Below the pieces are notes generated by a model. That model made no database searches. It was not told where the DNA came from and saw only the letters and a list, made by a program, of their open reading frames with translations. Position numbers and translations under genes: made by a program. From Sphaerosporella brunnea (lineage: Eukaryota > Ascomycota > Pezizomycetes > Pezizales > Pyronemataceae), in assembly GCA_008704415.1 (NCBI GenBank), contig VXIS01000139.1:1-64000 (forward strand): a stretch of 64,000 nt of DNA. The letters run 5' to 3'. Positions within the stretch are counted from its first letter, which is position 1. Each line of letters opens with the position of its first letter. Positions 22,101-34,585 of the stretch are shown here, in pieces.

Positions 22101-24591
22101 TGATTTCATCTCTCGTGCACCTTCCGGGTCAAGCATCCCATTGAAGCAAATGCAAGAGGGTCTTGGTCTGTGGACAAAAGATCCCTCTCACCTGCTCTCA
22201 CAAAAGGTTTGTCTATCTACCTGCAACCGCTTTTCGGCGAGAGCTCACAAACTGCAGAATGGGTTCAGTGCCTCCGCTACCACAAAACTGTGGGAAAGGA
22301 TTCTCCAGGTGGTCCGTTCACTGCCTCAGCATGACAGCGAATTGTTGTTGAACTTTAACGTGCTGTTATCGAGCGGATTCGAGAGCTGGCGCAAAGGAAC
22401 AGTTAATGCCACCATCAAGCTTTGGAACGACACTTTTGGGAAGCAGCGCACGCTCAATTACCCGAGTAGATTGCGAACTGCCCTAGCTAAGCTAAAAACC
22501 GTGGCTGATATATCTTTGCCTGACTTTCCAGAGGAAAATTTGGTAGGCAAACATGTTTTTATCCCACCATGGCTACTAACTATTGTGGTAGCAGGGCATC
22601 TTCACACCTCCTGTATTCGCCGAATCCCAGGAAGGAGAACCAAGTCAGTCTGTGGATGATATTCCATGGTCAAGTCCCACCCCTGCCCGCCAGCTGTTCC
22701 CAGAATCGAAGTCAAGGGCGTCAACTCCGGCGGCGATGGTTAAAGAAACACCGTACGGCCGTGCAAGAAAGACCTTTACGCCGAGAAGCCATGTACTTAC
22801 TTCAACTCCGACGAGGTCCAAACCTCTCAAGCCAAAGCACATGGACTCGCAGCTCAATTTTGTGGCTGTTGGGGGCGCGCCCGGGCTTGAAGCACAGGAT
22901 TCTCAACTCATGACCGAACATCAGAAGGAAGTCAGGGAAGAGCAAGCCCGGGCCGCAGAAATGTTTCCTGAATTGACAGCTGGCGCAAGCCGTAAACCGA
23001 AGAAGAAAATGAAGTTGGCTACCGGATCCCCTTCCCCCCAACGGCAAGCATCCATAGGCGCCTCTCACTCACCAGAACCGGAAGAGGCCGCAGGAGCGGC
23101 TGAGCCTTTGGTGTCGTTTATTGCGGAGTCACAGCTTGATCCCGATCCTCAACCATGTGTGACCCCAAGAACTTCCAATCAAGCTTGTAAAGGGGCGCAG
23201 CAGAGCGCAATAGCGGAGCACCCTGGACTGACCGATGTTGATTCGGACAACGATGTGAACATGACGGCTTGTGACAACTACTCCCAAAAACGCCACCCAC
23301 GAGCTGAAGCATTGTCATTTAATCTCTCTTCCGACAGCCCTTCAGGCGATGACAATTTTGTGGATGCCCAAGATGCTTTCCCCAACAAAGAAACAACTGG
23401 GCCTGCGCGGTCGTCCTCGGCTCCGGAGCAGAGGCTGTCAGATGATTATGAGGTATCACCGTCAAAGGATATCGCAGAAATCGCGGTTGCAATTTCACCG
23501 GTCAAGAACGGCGAAGAATATGCGCCCGTTGATGACTCCGAGTCAGTGCCCGATGGGCCCGATGCACAAATTATTGCAGAGGTACGTTCAGCCGCCGGTA
23601 CGCCGCCAATAAGAACGAACAGGAAGCGCTCCAAAAAACGAAAGAGAGAGACACCCGTACCGCAAGGTTCTGTAGCGTCGCCTAAAATGCTCGATACCAT
23701 TGTGATCGCAGCAGAGCCCAACTGTCAATCTCCATTTCCCAGGCTGAACACAGCTGGCGAATCAGAGCGTCCCTTGAAGAGAGCAAGAGCCAAAGCTATC
23801 GATGTCACTCCGGTGAGAATCTCAGCACGAAAGAATAAAGGTATCAAGGCTACACCACATGGTTATTTTGCAGCTGGCGGGAGCGACTTCGACGGAATGA
23901 GTGGTAAGACTGATCCAATTCTTTTTGATCTGGGGGGGCATACTAAACATGACTCAAAGGAGAGGCATCTGCGGCTTCTACGCCCACTCGCACTCGTACT
24001 CGGGACCCTGCGTCATCGAAGAGAGCAAGGACGTCTCGAGAGAAGACGCCCAGGAAGCGCTCGGAGAACGTGAAGACATCATTCGTCGAGGAAACCCAGA
24101 CCGACAGTTACTCTTCGATCTCTGACTCCAAATCTCCGTCCAGAATTGTCGCCACGCCGAGGAAAGGCCGGCAACACAAGGAATTATATACTGATGACGT
24201 TGACGCCGACGAGCTTCAAATCCAGAGCCCCAAGCACAGCATCTCCGAAATTGATTCCGCCGAGAGCGCTAGCCTGAAGTATGATGTGGCAAGGCGAAGC
24301 AAACGACGCGCGACATCATCGTTGGCGACTACGAATACTGTTTTGTCGCCTTATGAGAGGGACCAAGTGGGGCGTAGCGCCGACGACGGAGCGGTCAAAA
24401 ACGAGCACGGTCAGCCGGCACAGCCGGCCGAGACGATCTCACCAGCAAACATTGCAATGGATGCCCTGAGAAAAGCTCTTGACATGGTTCACAGCGCAGA
24501 CATGACTGTATCTGAGATCGCCTCGATTGAAGACGAAGTGTTTGAAGCCTTTAGCAAGTTGAGGGACAAGAAGAAGAAGGCGAGGCGCTGA
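19140..24591 (+). CDS. RIF1: Rif1, telomere and replication-timing regulator
   Basis: Exons 19140-21766, 21821-21946, 21993-22542, 22595-23903 and 23960-24591 give 1747 aa. Residues about 140-1000 form the alpha-helical Rif1 N-terminal (HEAT-like) domain, recognised by LLTIICWYERL and VRLRSLMFLREAAMVMGKEKA. Two likely PP1-docking motifs lie before it: KKRVGW (about 78-83, RVxF-like) and KSILK (about 115-119, SILK type). Rif1 recruits protein phosphatase 1 to counter DDK and delay origin firing, and acts at telomeres and breaks. The C-terminal 600 residues are Ser/Pro/Lys-rich and disordered, ending in a helical segment before KKKKARR. A 51-bp in-frame stretch at 22207-22257 with GT...CAG ends may be a further intron. 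Confidence 0.9.
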
Positions 24592-25777
24592 CTTCGTTGT
24601 AAGATATGCAGTAGCTCTGGGGAACGATGATAGAGATGATACCTGGTATTGTTGTATAGAGCCGATTTCTTGCATAGGTTGGTTCTGCGTTGGAAAGGGA
24701 TTTGGGGGGCTTCAGTTCATTTCTCCGTGGCTGTTTTCATGGTTAAAACTTTATGAGGAAGACGAGAATCTGCACTGCATTCTAAGTAGGAGTCTACATG
24801 ATGAGCGGTCGGCACAGCAATACCTCACTTTGCCAGCAGCCGGGCCTGAGGTGTGACTAAATTGTGATGTACTATGTTGCTGCTAAAAAGCTTTGTTGAC
24901 ATGCTGCGATTGGCGGCAAGGCGGGATGGTGGGCAGGAGAGGATGGGCGGACATCGATATGTGCGCCTCGCCGCTGGTACATACTCCACCAGGAATTCCA
25001 TCGCCATAGCATGGTAGTCCGTTCGCTCCGATCTACATCCCCTACTCGTCAAATGCAATACTTTTGATTTTGACGAGTAGATGGGGTCGGTCGGAGGTGC
25101 TGGAAATCCGAGATATCAAGAGCTCGAAGCGTGAGGCTTTGGAGCGAACGAGGGCTGCTGCTGCGTCTTAGTTTCTTGCTAGAAACCGTCCTCATCAAAC
25201 CGCCCTCTTGAAAACCGTTCTCTTGCGCCGCAGAGGTCTTTATTTGCTGGGAACGCCTGCGTTCACCTACGCGGCTACGCCTCTGGCTTCGGTGTGGGCG
25301 CTCGCTCGCTTAAGGCAGCCCCAATAAAGTCCCTTGACTTTTGGAGCCGGACTTTAATTTACAGTCTACACCACAACCACTCGTTGATAAATCAATATGG
25401 TCCAGACACCCATCGATTTGCCCGGCCTGCACCCCACAAAAAAAAGGGACTCAAGCTTAAGCGAGCACGAAAAACACTACGTTTCTGTGTTTATCTCAAC
25501 AACCACACAATAGATTAAAGCCGGAAGACCTGCAATCGATTGTTGAGAACCAAATATCCCTTGGGCGTTGTCGACCAAGCACTTTTTTTCCACCTCCGAA
25601 ATTTTGATGGGGTCAATTTTAGGCTTGGCACCGTCTGGAGTACTTTTGCTGCACAACCCTCGCTATTGGAGAGTAACCCCTACATTCCACTGGTTTATGA
25701 TTCTTAATATCTTATCGTTATCACCTTGTGTACTCAGCCAAAACCTGCCTCCGAGATTGTTGTCACTGCCGAAAACC
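24592..25777. other. intergenic region upstream of the RRN9-like gene
   Basis: This holds the RIF1 3' region and the promoter of the next gene. A strong hairpin lies at 25042-25080. No gene is supported; the upstream extension of the next ORF (from 25568) is hydrophobic and AT-rich and looks like untranslated leader. Confidence 0.4.
25042..25080. repeat. perfect 12-bp inverted repeat
   Basis: CTACTCGTCAAA at 25042-25053 is matched exactly by TTTGACGAGTAG at 25069-25080 with a 15-base loop. Flanking CCC/GGG bases extend the pairing with a small bulge. It lies about 450 bp after RIF1. Confidence 0.7.
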
Positions 25778-27292
25778 ATGTCTTCCCCACACCATTCAAT
25801 ATTCAGCCATTCAAATACCTTCGAATACTCGGACACTGCGTCCGAGTATCTTCCCGGAGCACAACCTGTTTCGCGTTCTTCAACTCCAGCATCCGTGGAA
25901 GAAGTCTACCGCACAGCATCTGAATCCCCCTCACTCCCACCACTCGTGGAACACTCAGACGACGATCCAGATTTTGGGGATCCTTCCCAAACACCCGCAA
26001 GCTCGTTCGGCGGCGGTGGCAGCAGTCGGTATGGCGGGGACGACGAGAATATGAGGCGGCGCTGGGGCGACGCGGAAGAGACGGAGACAACGACCCATAT
26101 CCTATCACCGGCTGCTCACCGGAATGGATTGGGATTCGCATCAGAAACCTAGGGACGCACCTAATGAATGCGCATCTACTCAAAAAATTGTATCCAAGGG
26201 CGATCCGGACAAGAAGATCAGAACGAAGCCTAAGCCTGTGGTCAAGGCTAGGAAACGACGACACGTCGACGCCGATGAAGAGAGCGACATCGACGATGAG
26301 CAGACTCGATTCCCCTTGCCGAGCGCCGATTTATCACGAATCAGTGGACGGCTTGGCCGTTGAGCTCAGAGCACGTGCCCCGACAAAATGAACATGATCC
26401 AAGATACAGGAGAGCGCGTCCACGTGAAGCGGTTCCGGACGAGCAGTCATTGCCCAGCCAGATGCTAGAAGAGGTGCTGACGGCAACCGCGTTGAGGCGG
26501 GCTAAGGAAAGGATACGTGAGGAGGGAAAGCCAGAATTGAAGCCTACAGTTGATGATGACGAAGCGCAGAAATTCTTGAGGCCTGTCGTACGAAATATCA
26601 TCTCGAAATTGGATACGTTGCTGGTGGGATTGCACAAGGAACGCGAGCACTATGTCAAGAACCTAATACCCAGCTCAGCCCGTGGGGATGCGAAGCGCAA
26701 ATGGGATCAATTGAAGTCTGAAGCGAAGACACAAGAGGGCGGTGGACAGCCGCCAACGACGCCACCGCGCACAGCGCTGTCTCCGACTCCGGCAGATACA
26801 GAAGAAGATCTAGACTCGGAGGATAGTGAAGAGGGCGGAAACAATAAGAAGCGGAAACGAAAGGCCGCAAACCCGGGGGAGTACGAAAAGTATCTGCGGA
26901 ATCGACGATACAGGGTGAGATTGCGGGATTGGAGTCAAGTCGTGGGAATGGCCGCTATCAAAGGGTGGGAACAAGGACCGCTGGAAAGGACGGCGGCGAA
27001 ATGCGCGGAATTGTTTGCCCAGGATATGAAGTTCCGCACGTTAGGAACGAAGTCAAAGCGCGGAACTGAATGGACTGCGAAAGGTGGACTGTCCGAGGAT
27101 AGCGCTGCACGCGATGGGGGTAGTTTCTTAGAGGAAGTTTGCGTTAGCTGGGGCCACCAGAAGAGTAAAATTTCGGCGAAGAAGGACAGCAGGCGACTGC
27201 GCAAACAGACGAAGGGAGATACTGACAGTGTTGTTGAGACTGGCGACGGGGCAAGCCCAAGCCCAAGCTCGGAGGTGAATGGCGGCGCTTGA
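25778..27292 (+). CDS. RRN9: Rrn9-like RNA polymerase I initiation factor, gene model unresolved
   Basis: Three blocks match the fungal Rrn9 family: LGTHLMNAHLLKK (near 26150), QWTAWPL...VPR (near 26342-26380) and the C-terminal MLEEVLTATALRRAKERI...RLRDWSQVVGMAA. Rrn9 is a subunit of the upstream activating factor that recruits RNA polymerase I to rDNA. The N-terminus (MSSPHHSIFSHSNTFEYSDT, from 25778) is acidic and disordered. A 50-bp intron (26029-26078) connects it to the first block. Between the first and second blocks the reading frame must change twice (through a Lys/Asp-rich stretch, 26190-26320), and no canonical pair of introns fits without a 13-base exon. A run of six A at about 26181-26187 is a natural place for a base-calling error. 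The C-terminal exon from about 26340 to the stop is secure. Confidence 0.6.
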
Positions 27293-27678
27293 AGTTAGGC
27301 GTATGGTGGGATCTGGCTGTTAATTATGCCGAACGGGCGCTGCTTCATCTGCATTGTATAATCATCGCGAGTTGATTGAAACTACCTATACTTTATTCAG
27401 TTGTAGGCTGCCGCGCAAGTCAACCAACCACACGAGCCTCGATTCCTTCCTGACTCCACCGTCCTTAACTTTCTCGCCAACCCCCCTGCCCCCACCAACC
27501 TTCTCGACCCCCAAACCTGCCCGTACCGAAAACACTTGCCCATGGGACTCCGACCAGAGCGTCTGGCTAAAAAGCGAGCAGGCTCCTGACCCGATCCTCT
27601 TGCAGCGACAACCAGCGAAACCCTGCTTCGCTTACCGACAAGCTCGCCACCAACTCACTGCTCTCGAATAAACGAAAC
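27293..27678. other. short intergenic promoter
   Basis: This is a CA/CT-rich leader-like stretch ahead of the ATG at 27679. No gene is seen. Confidence 0.4.
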
Positions 27679-30600
27679 ATGGCTGAGGCCTCCGCCGCCT
27701 CCTCATCCCGACTTCCCGCAACGGCCCACAGCTCCTCATCGGCTGCCCACAACCAGTCCCTTTCCGTGCAGCCGTCATCGCATCGCACGGTGCCAAATCC
27801 CAGCTCGATGCCCCCTGGCCCTGTGACCCGCGCACGACGACAAGCGGCGGGTGGATTTCTCCTCGACAATGCCAGCGGCAGCAGAAAGAACCTCGCTCGA
27901 CTGCTCCGAGAGGGATTCCAGTCTTCGTCAGCCCAGCATGGCGGGAACAGATGCGGAGGGCAAGACGACGACCGACACCGATCCCGCGGCGATGGTGGAA
28001 CTTGTTCTTTCGGAGGCCCAGAAGCGAAAACGAGAGGCATCCTCGGCTCTTCGGCAGCAGCAGAATCATAGAAACACGTTGCCGGTCCCGGGAACATCTA
28101 CTTCTGGCTCTCATCGGGAGCCCGGCGGCTGGGGTAGAGCAACTTCCCCGACACGGTCTTTCCTGATTCCGGGCAGATCGGCATCAAGTGCCGGCGTCTC
28201 GACGAAGCGTTGCATGCCCTCACCGCCACCACAACAACCCGCCACTCCCGGAAGACCGAGCTTTCCAACACCAGTACTATCGTCACTGCAATTTGGCACC
28301 GCGGACTCTGACAGCAAAAGGCGGTGGAGTTTGGGGCGCGACCAGCTGCGGGAATTGCAGCGGGAATACAAATTCTCAGAGGCGACGCTACAGCGTACAC
28401 TGAAGGCAAAGCAAGCGCTGGAACTTTCCGCCATTTTCAAGAAGTTACTTGAAATTGAAGAAGAGCGGGTCGAGAAATTGACGGTATTAGAGGGTCCGGG
28501 GAACTCAGCAGATAAGAAAACCTACGAATACAACCCCCTCCGAGTCATTAGGAATCGCAAGATCAGGAGCCGTAAAAAGATCCAACTAGATGTGTCACCC
28601 TGGGAAGATCCAGGAACGGTCGAACAATGGGTGGAGGATGCAGCTGTTTCTGGTTATTCTCCCTCAGGCATAGAGGCCGGTAGCTTACCCCGCCCACCAC
28701 CTGGAGTGGGAAGGAAGTTGAAGAGACCGAAAATGGATTGGATCATTGAGCCTCAAGAAATGTTTGCGGACTACTACTGGATGCGTTCTGAAGACTGCAA
28801 GCGTGAGGGCCGAAGGAGCATCAAGAGTATAGAGAGCTTGGGGAAGCAGCGTGCGTCTTTAGAGGTGCCAGACACAGACTTCGGATACCGACCCAGTGAC
28901 GATGATGTTTCTGGGAGAGTGAGCACCGAGTCCCCACGTAAAAGAAGGACGATAGTCGGAACAAAGGACTATCACCAATTTTTCAAACAAGGGCACGATG
29001 GTTTTGAGAGTGCCGGAACGTCTTCAGACGGTGGCGGAGATAGTAATTCCGAATATCTCAACTACTCCTCCGATACCGATGAACCTAATCGGCATAAACC
29101 TGACGACTCACGCCACCGCCGTCGTCGAAACAAACTGGAGCGAATGATCAGGGGTCGAAGCCATGACAAAAAGAAAAGCAAGAAGCTCAAACAGCATCAG
29201 CTCGAGTTGGAAGAAAGACGACGGAAACGGGAAGCGGAGGATAACGAATGGATTCTGTCAGAAACGGATGAGAAACATCCAGTTCCGGTTGCCAACAATC
29301 AGCCTGAGTATAGACAAAGCATGGATATCGACGAAGAGTACGAATCGGCACCGCCAGGGTGGGATCCGAGTAAACGGGCCGGTAGAACCGTGATGGGGGT
29401 TTCCACCGCCTTTGGCAGTGGAAGTAGAAGTAGTCTCGAACGATATCCAACTCCTCCGGGTTTAGGTATCTCTGGGAGTGTTGCAGACAGGTCAGACTTC
29501 GTGGTACCCAGCATTGCAATTTCGCTCAGCCCCCCTAGAATGCGATCGGAAGAACCCGACGCGAAGGACGACGATAGAAGGGATAATAGGGCCAGCCCGA
29601 CCAAAAAGCTCCTGTCGGGGATGCGCAGGGAGACCGGCAGTAAAGAGAAGGAGTCCGTCGAGGATAGCGGTCGCGAATCACTGGACATAGAACGCTGTTA
29701 TCGGAGGCCAACCGATAAGGAGAAGAGTTCCAAAGTTGGCAAGGTTAGGTCTCGTGTCGACAAGCTTCGCAATGAAGTATCGCGAGTCGAAGAGCTGTTA
29801 CTTTGGAAGCGGGGTGATGGGGCGATGGCGTCTCCGACGGCGTCGAGCTTCACCGCTAGTGACGACGAAGACAGGAATAATCCGACCAAAGAAGGAACTT
29901 CGGAGCTGGAGGACCATGAGCTATCCAAGCGCGCATCTGCCGCAGAAGTGCCGATGTCCAAAAAGCCCAAACTGCTGAGACACTCAAGTACCTACTATAC
30001 CAGCCATCGTGATCGCTTCTTCCGGAGAAGCTTTGACAGCGATCGCGAGGCCTCTCCTGAGCAGCGCGGACGTAAACTCTGGGAGTCCTCATTCATTCCA
30101 TCCACCACTCGTGAGCGATCACCCGCGAGAAATGTCAAATTCGACTCATTCCGCCGCAAAGCAGAGGACCATTTGGCGCTTACTCGACTCAGGGCATTCG
30201 AACCGCCGCACCAGCAGTATATTGATGCTCCAGAGGAACCTCTCAAGCAATCTTCCCTCCAATTGTCATTGCAAGCATCGTCATTCACCGCTTCCAATCG
30301 CGACATTCACCGCGCTCGCACTTCCCTTATTGCTTCTGGTATCCTGATTCGCCGCATCAACGCCTCTGCCCCTCCGGTTTTCAACCCCCGCCTCAGAGCA
30401 ATCAATACAAAAGGCAACCGCATCGATGCACTTCTGCAAAACTACAGCAAAAAACAGGATGACTTCAACCATGTCACTGCCCCTCGTTATCATGGTCAAA
30501 TCAACCGTGTGAACAAGAGCGTTGCTCATACACTCACGCCGATGGTGCGAAGTATCGCTGATGAGGCGGATGGTCTTAGTGCCCGAGTAACCAATGAGCT

Positions 30601-30823
30601 CGCGCTCAACGTCAAAAAGCTACAGGACGAGATATTCACGTTAGCCCGGCGTCGCAAAGGACGAGGTAAGATGCGGCTAGTCCGGAAGGTGTTATGGGGG
30701 AGCCTTGAGTGGATAGTAGTGGTGCTTATGTGGGTGGTTTGGAGTGTTTTCCTAGTCTTTAGAATTGTTAGAGGAATTGTGGGGTGCGCCGTGAAGATTG
30801 TGAGATGGGTGCTTTGGTTGTAG
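27679..30823 (+). CDS. large disordered protein with C-terminal membrane segment, frame break near the N-terminus
   Basis: The long open frame runs from about 27938 (MAGTDAEGKT) to the stop at 30823 (about 960 aa). A second frame from 27679 (MAEASAASSS) reads into SGSRKNLARLLREG and looks like the true N-terminus, but a +1 frame change near 27930 is needed and no intron of usable length fits. Features of the main frame: an AQKRKREASSALRQQQ helix, a central YNPLRVIRNRKIRSRKK block followed by WEDPGTVEQWV (the best conserved-looking part), Ser/Arg/Glu-rich disorder, and a C-terminal hydrophobic stretch of about 40 residues (from VRKVLWG to VRWVLWL) that likely inserts in a membrane. The central block faintly recalls fungal Mtc4-like proteins; that is a guess and no function is assigned. 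Confidence 0.65.
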
Positions 30824-31771
30824 GCAAAGTGTGGGCTTTGATTAGCGCATTGGGATTTGTACCATTTTTTTACTTTTGGATGGCGAGCGGCGCATTTGTT
30901 GTTTTTGTCTTTGCAAACTTCTGGGCTGAAGTATGCAGTATGTTTTTTAATACCTAATATCATGGAAAGATAGAAGCGGGAAATCATAATTTGGCTAATC
31001 ACAATTTTGCTGTGGGGCTTTCGCTCAAAAAGATAAAAAACACGCACGCATTATCACTCGATCTATCTTAACCATGCTACCCAACGTGATGGTCCTCCCG
31101 ACAATGGATAACTCGGCCCACGCACGATGCGGATCTCTGGACCATCTTTCGCTGTGCTCACTAAGTATATATGATTTCTATGGCACCGCAGCTCGCTACC
31201 GAAGGAACGGACGGTTCGGAACCCAAGGCTACGCGCAAACAATGTGGGAGATGCATGATGCAGGTCCACAATATAAATATATGCAAAGTGATCTATATAC
31301 TACGTATACAAACGTTGGTTGCGTGTTGTATACTGGGTTTTTCCAAAGATTTACCGTCGGGACGCATGCTTGCTTCCCGTGGTAGTTTCCTGGTCGATGT
31401 CACCCGGTTGCGGAAGTTAGTGTCCATGAAGTAGGTATGTACCCACCTGTTGGTTTCCATCGTGTTGGTGGCCATTTGGGGACAATACCGGATCTGCTCG
31501 CTAATAAGGAGGTGCCGGAACCAGAGGCGGGAGCTAATGGCTCGGTGGCACAGTCACTTAGCCACTCCTGTGGTTCCAGCAGCGAGGAGATCCGGTAATC
31601 AGACGTCTTAATATACGAGTACCTACTTCTTTTTACATTAACACCATGTCTTCCACTCACCATCATATCGGTTATATACAAAAAAAAAAAAAAAAGATCC
31701 GTGAAAAATAGGAAAATGTAAATGTGCTCGCCAGAAAATACTGCACTGTACTCTTTGAGCCTACATGGCTA
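30824..31771. other. convergent intergenic region with long imperfect hairpin
   Basis: This is the 3' region shared by the previous gene (+) and the MFS transporter (-). An imperfect stem pairs 31487-31502 with 31581-31596, with a nested GGAACCA/TGGTTCC pair. A run of about 16 A lies at 31680. No gene is supported. Confidence 0.45.
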
Positions 31772-33613
31772 CTATTCGCCCATGATCTCCTTCGCAAACT
31801 TACTTCTCCTCCGCACCTTATCTCCATACAACACCAGTACCCACGGAACAATACTGAGGACTGCACCGACACCACCCAGGAAGCTGCTGGCGCCTTGGAA
31901 CGTCATACGGTCATACATAGCAGTGGTGACCAGCGGGAAGAATCCGGCCAGCATGTTGCGGCAGAAACTCTGCGCCGCCAGCGCCGAGCTGGCGTATTTG
32001 TGGTATGTGTCAGCAAAGTAGTTAAAGACGGCAAGATAGATGGAGTAGATGCCGATTGTTGCGACCCCGACGGCACAGGTGGGCAATATCCAATGCTGCG
32101 ACGGGAACGACGTCCAGCCGAACCAGAACATGCCGATGGGAAGGAATGAGCCGAGCGTGCACGATGCGTAGAGCCTGGTTTCGGGTCCTGAAGCGGCGGG
32201 TAAAAAATGGTGCGCGAAGCGCTCCACCAGCGTGTTGAGTGCGAGGGCCAGAACCGTGCCAACACACATCGAGGTGAATACAGCTCCTGTTTGGGCTGTA
32301 TCAAAGTGGTGGGAGGCCTGGAAGACAAGCGGAACACCTTGGAGAAACCTATACAAGATCGTATTTATTAGTGTCCGAAGATAACGAGGCAGGAAGCGGG
32401 TGAAACAAAAACATACAGATACAAAATTCCCCAGCTGAAAGCCACCCACAAACTGAAGAAGAAGACAACTGGCTCTGTGAAGAGAAGGTAAAATGGGCGG
32501 GTCAAAGAGACCCGCACCATGTCCTTGAGGCTTCCCCGCTCTTCTTCGGCACGCACTTTCCAGCGCACTCGTTGCGCACCAGTCTCCTTGTCCAGGAACG
32601 AGGAGTCCTCCGTTTCATCAAGGTATTTGTTGAGTGCCCTCATTCGCCGGATAAGAAGAACGCTGCCTCGGGTCTCCTTGAGCAGAACAACGGCTACCAA
32701 CAATAGCAAACCATTAGTGATTGCCTGCGTCCAGTGGATCCATCTCCAGTTGAGGTGTTGTGCAATGAACCCGCTGACAAGAGGCCCCGCTCCAGTTCCG
32801 AACAGCGCCACGGTTGAAAAGCATGCCATTGGAAAGCCACGAGATTCCGCGTGGTATATGTCTGCGATTACGCCGCCGCAAAGAGTAGAAAAGGTACTTC
32901 CACCTACTCCAAGCAACGCACGTGAAACCAACATTCCGGCATAACTGCTTGTGCCCGCACAACCAACCATGGCCACTTGGAAGCCGCAAGTTAGCAGCCT
33001 TCACAACGCATAAAAAGGAGATAATGATATATTCAACTGACCAGTGAAAAGTAAATAGGATGCTAAAAACACATTGCGCCGACCATTCACCTATTCAAGT
33101 CAGTGCTGCGATGTGTCCCACGTGCAATGAACAACTGACCTCCGAGATGGGGGCAAGGAACATAGGCGCAATCGCGAAGCCTGTGGTATAAGTGGTTACA
33201 CCTACAAGCAGAGGCACTTTGCCAATCCCCCATTCCAGCTCCATCTGCTTCATACCGCTAGTATATGCACCTGCAGTATAGGCAGCCATGAATGTCGACC
33301 AGCAAGCGAGTACCAACACAATATTCTTGCGAGTGCTCTCCCAAGTGAATGGGTCCACAACACTGGTAACCGAGGGAGGCAGTTCAGAAGAATTGCTGTA
33401 CAGTTCTTCGATCGGGGTATTCCATTCGAGGTATCTATACTCCACTTGGTCTTTGACTCCCAGGCCATTGTTCTCGAGAGTCCTATTGGTATTGTCGTGA
33501 TGCCGGCTTGACACATAGTTCTTGTGATGTTGAATGGTTTTGGGGTTGTGTGTGGCTGCATACTCCTGCTCCTCATCATACATGATTTGGGCATCACCAG
33601 CTGCGAGCGCCAT
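31772..33613 (-). CDS. major facilitator superfamily transporter, DHA1-type (polyamine/multidrug-like)
   Basis: Exons 33613-33140, 33090-33042, 32975-32417 and 32348-31772 give 552 aa. The protein has a hydrophilic N-terminus of about 100 residues ending in LEWNTPIEEL-like sequence, then about 12 membrane helices. Family marks are the GRRNVFLASYLLF loop after helix 2 (the MFS motif A region), SRALLGVGGSTFSTLCGGVIADIY in helices 4-5 and VPLVF after helix 7. Fungal DHA1 pumps export drugs, polyamines or small organic molecules by proton antiport at the plasma membrane. The substrate cannot be read from the sequence. The third exon begins after a CTAAC branch site and CCAAG acceptor; that junction shortens helix 3 slightly and is the weakest. 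Confidence 0.85.
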
Positions 33614-34585
33614 TTCTGTTCTTCGTACTGGTAGACGGTTAGAAAGATAGATGATGAAAGGTAGATGGATTGCCTGCTATTTGAAACTTGGAGTGCATAG
33701 GTGGGCTTACAGTGATGGTTGGTTGTATTGTTGACGAGGCACTTCTGACTCTCGCTTGCACAAAGTCTATTAAGACAGGCCAGGCCTTATGCTTAAATAC
33801 CCCACAAAATATCCTTTTCCCGGATAGCTCGGTAACTACCAAGCAACAGACGCAGATAAGTTTTCATGCCTCTTTGCTCAACGGGGTTTGGAGGTGGAGG
33901 TGGAAGGCAAAGCCGGCGAGCACCATGCATGTAGATAGATATCACTGGGCTTGCCTAAAGCGGATCACCGCGATGAATCCCTGGTATCCGACGGTTTGTT
34001 ACCACTGGAGACACCAGCAGGGGATGGGTCGATATCCATTGGTCGAAATGACCAAAAAGTGGGTCCCAAGGCTTTTAGGCTGCCATCTACCTTGTGATAT
34101 GCGTCTTGGGTGCGCTCATCTGGTTGAACATTCATACACCAAGGAAAGTGCCGACTTCGCCCAGAACGCAGAGCATCATTGACTTTTATACGCTTGAAGG
34201 CGGACCCAGTTAATCCAGGGAAGTGTACGGTACCGGCAACCAAAGTATGAAGCATCGGCGAAAGCGTGGTACCGGTGCGGAGACAATATCTAAGCTCATG
34301 CATGTGCATGGTAATTCAGGCTGACCTACTCAGTAGGTTGTAATGGGCCAGTCATACATACTTCAGAAAGGATGAAGATATCCACCTTGGGGGTCCGATG
34401 TCTAGGATTCCATACCCGAGCACGCCATGCTAGGATGAAAGCAACGGGTGCGGCGGGAGTTCGCAGTGACTTGAAGAGCTTGCAGCCATCCAGTGTCAAC
34501 ACGGAAGGTGATGTGAAAAGTACTTAGTACGTCGTGAGTAGGATTAGGGTTGCACGGCGGGCCGCTTCTCTGACGTCCTGTGAAG

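Noticed and set aside
31680..31696. Run of A as evidence of a retrotransposed element
   Set aside because: No LINE/SINE sequence or target duplication next to it; more likely a 3'-region homopolymer.
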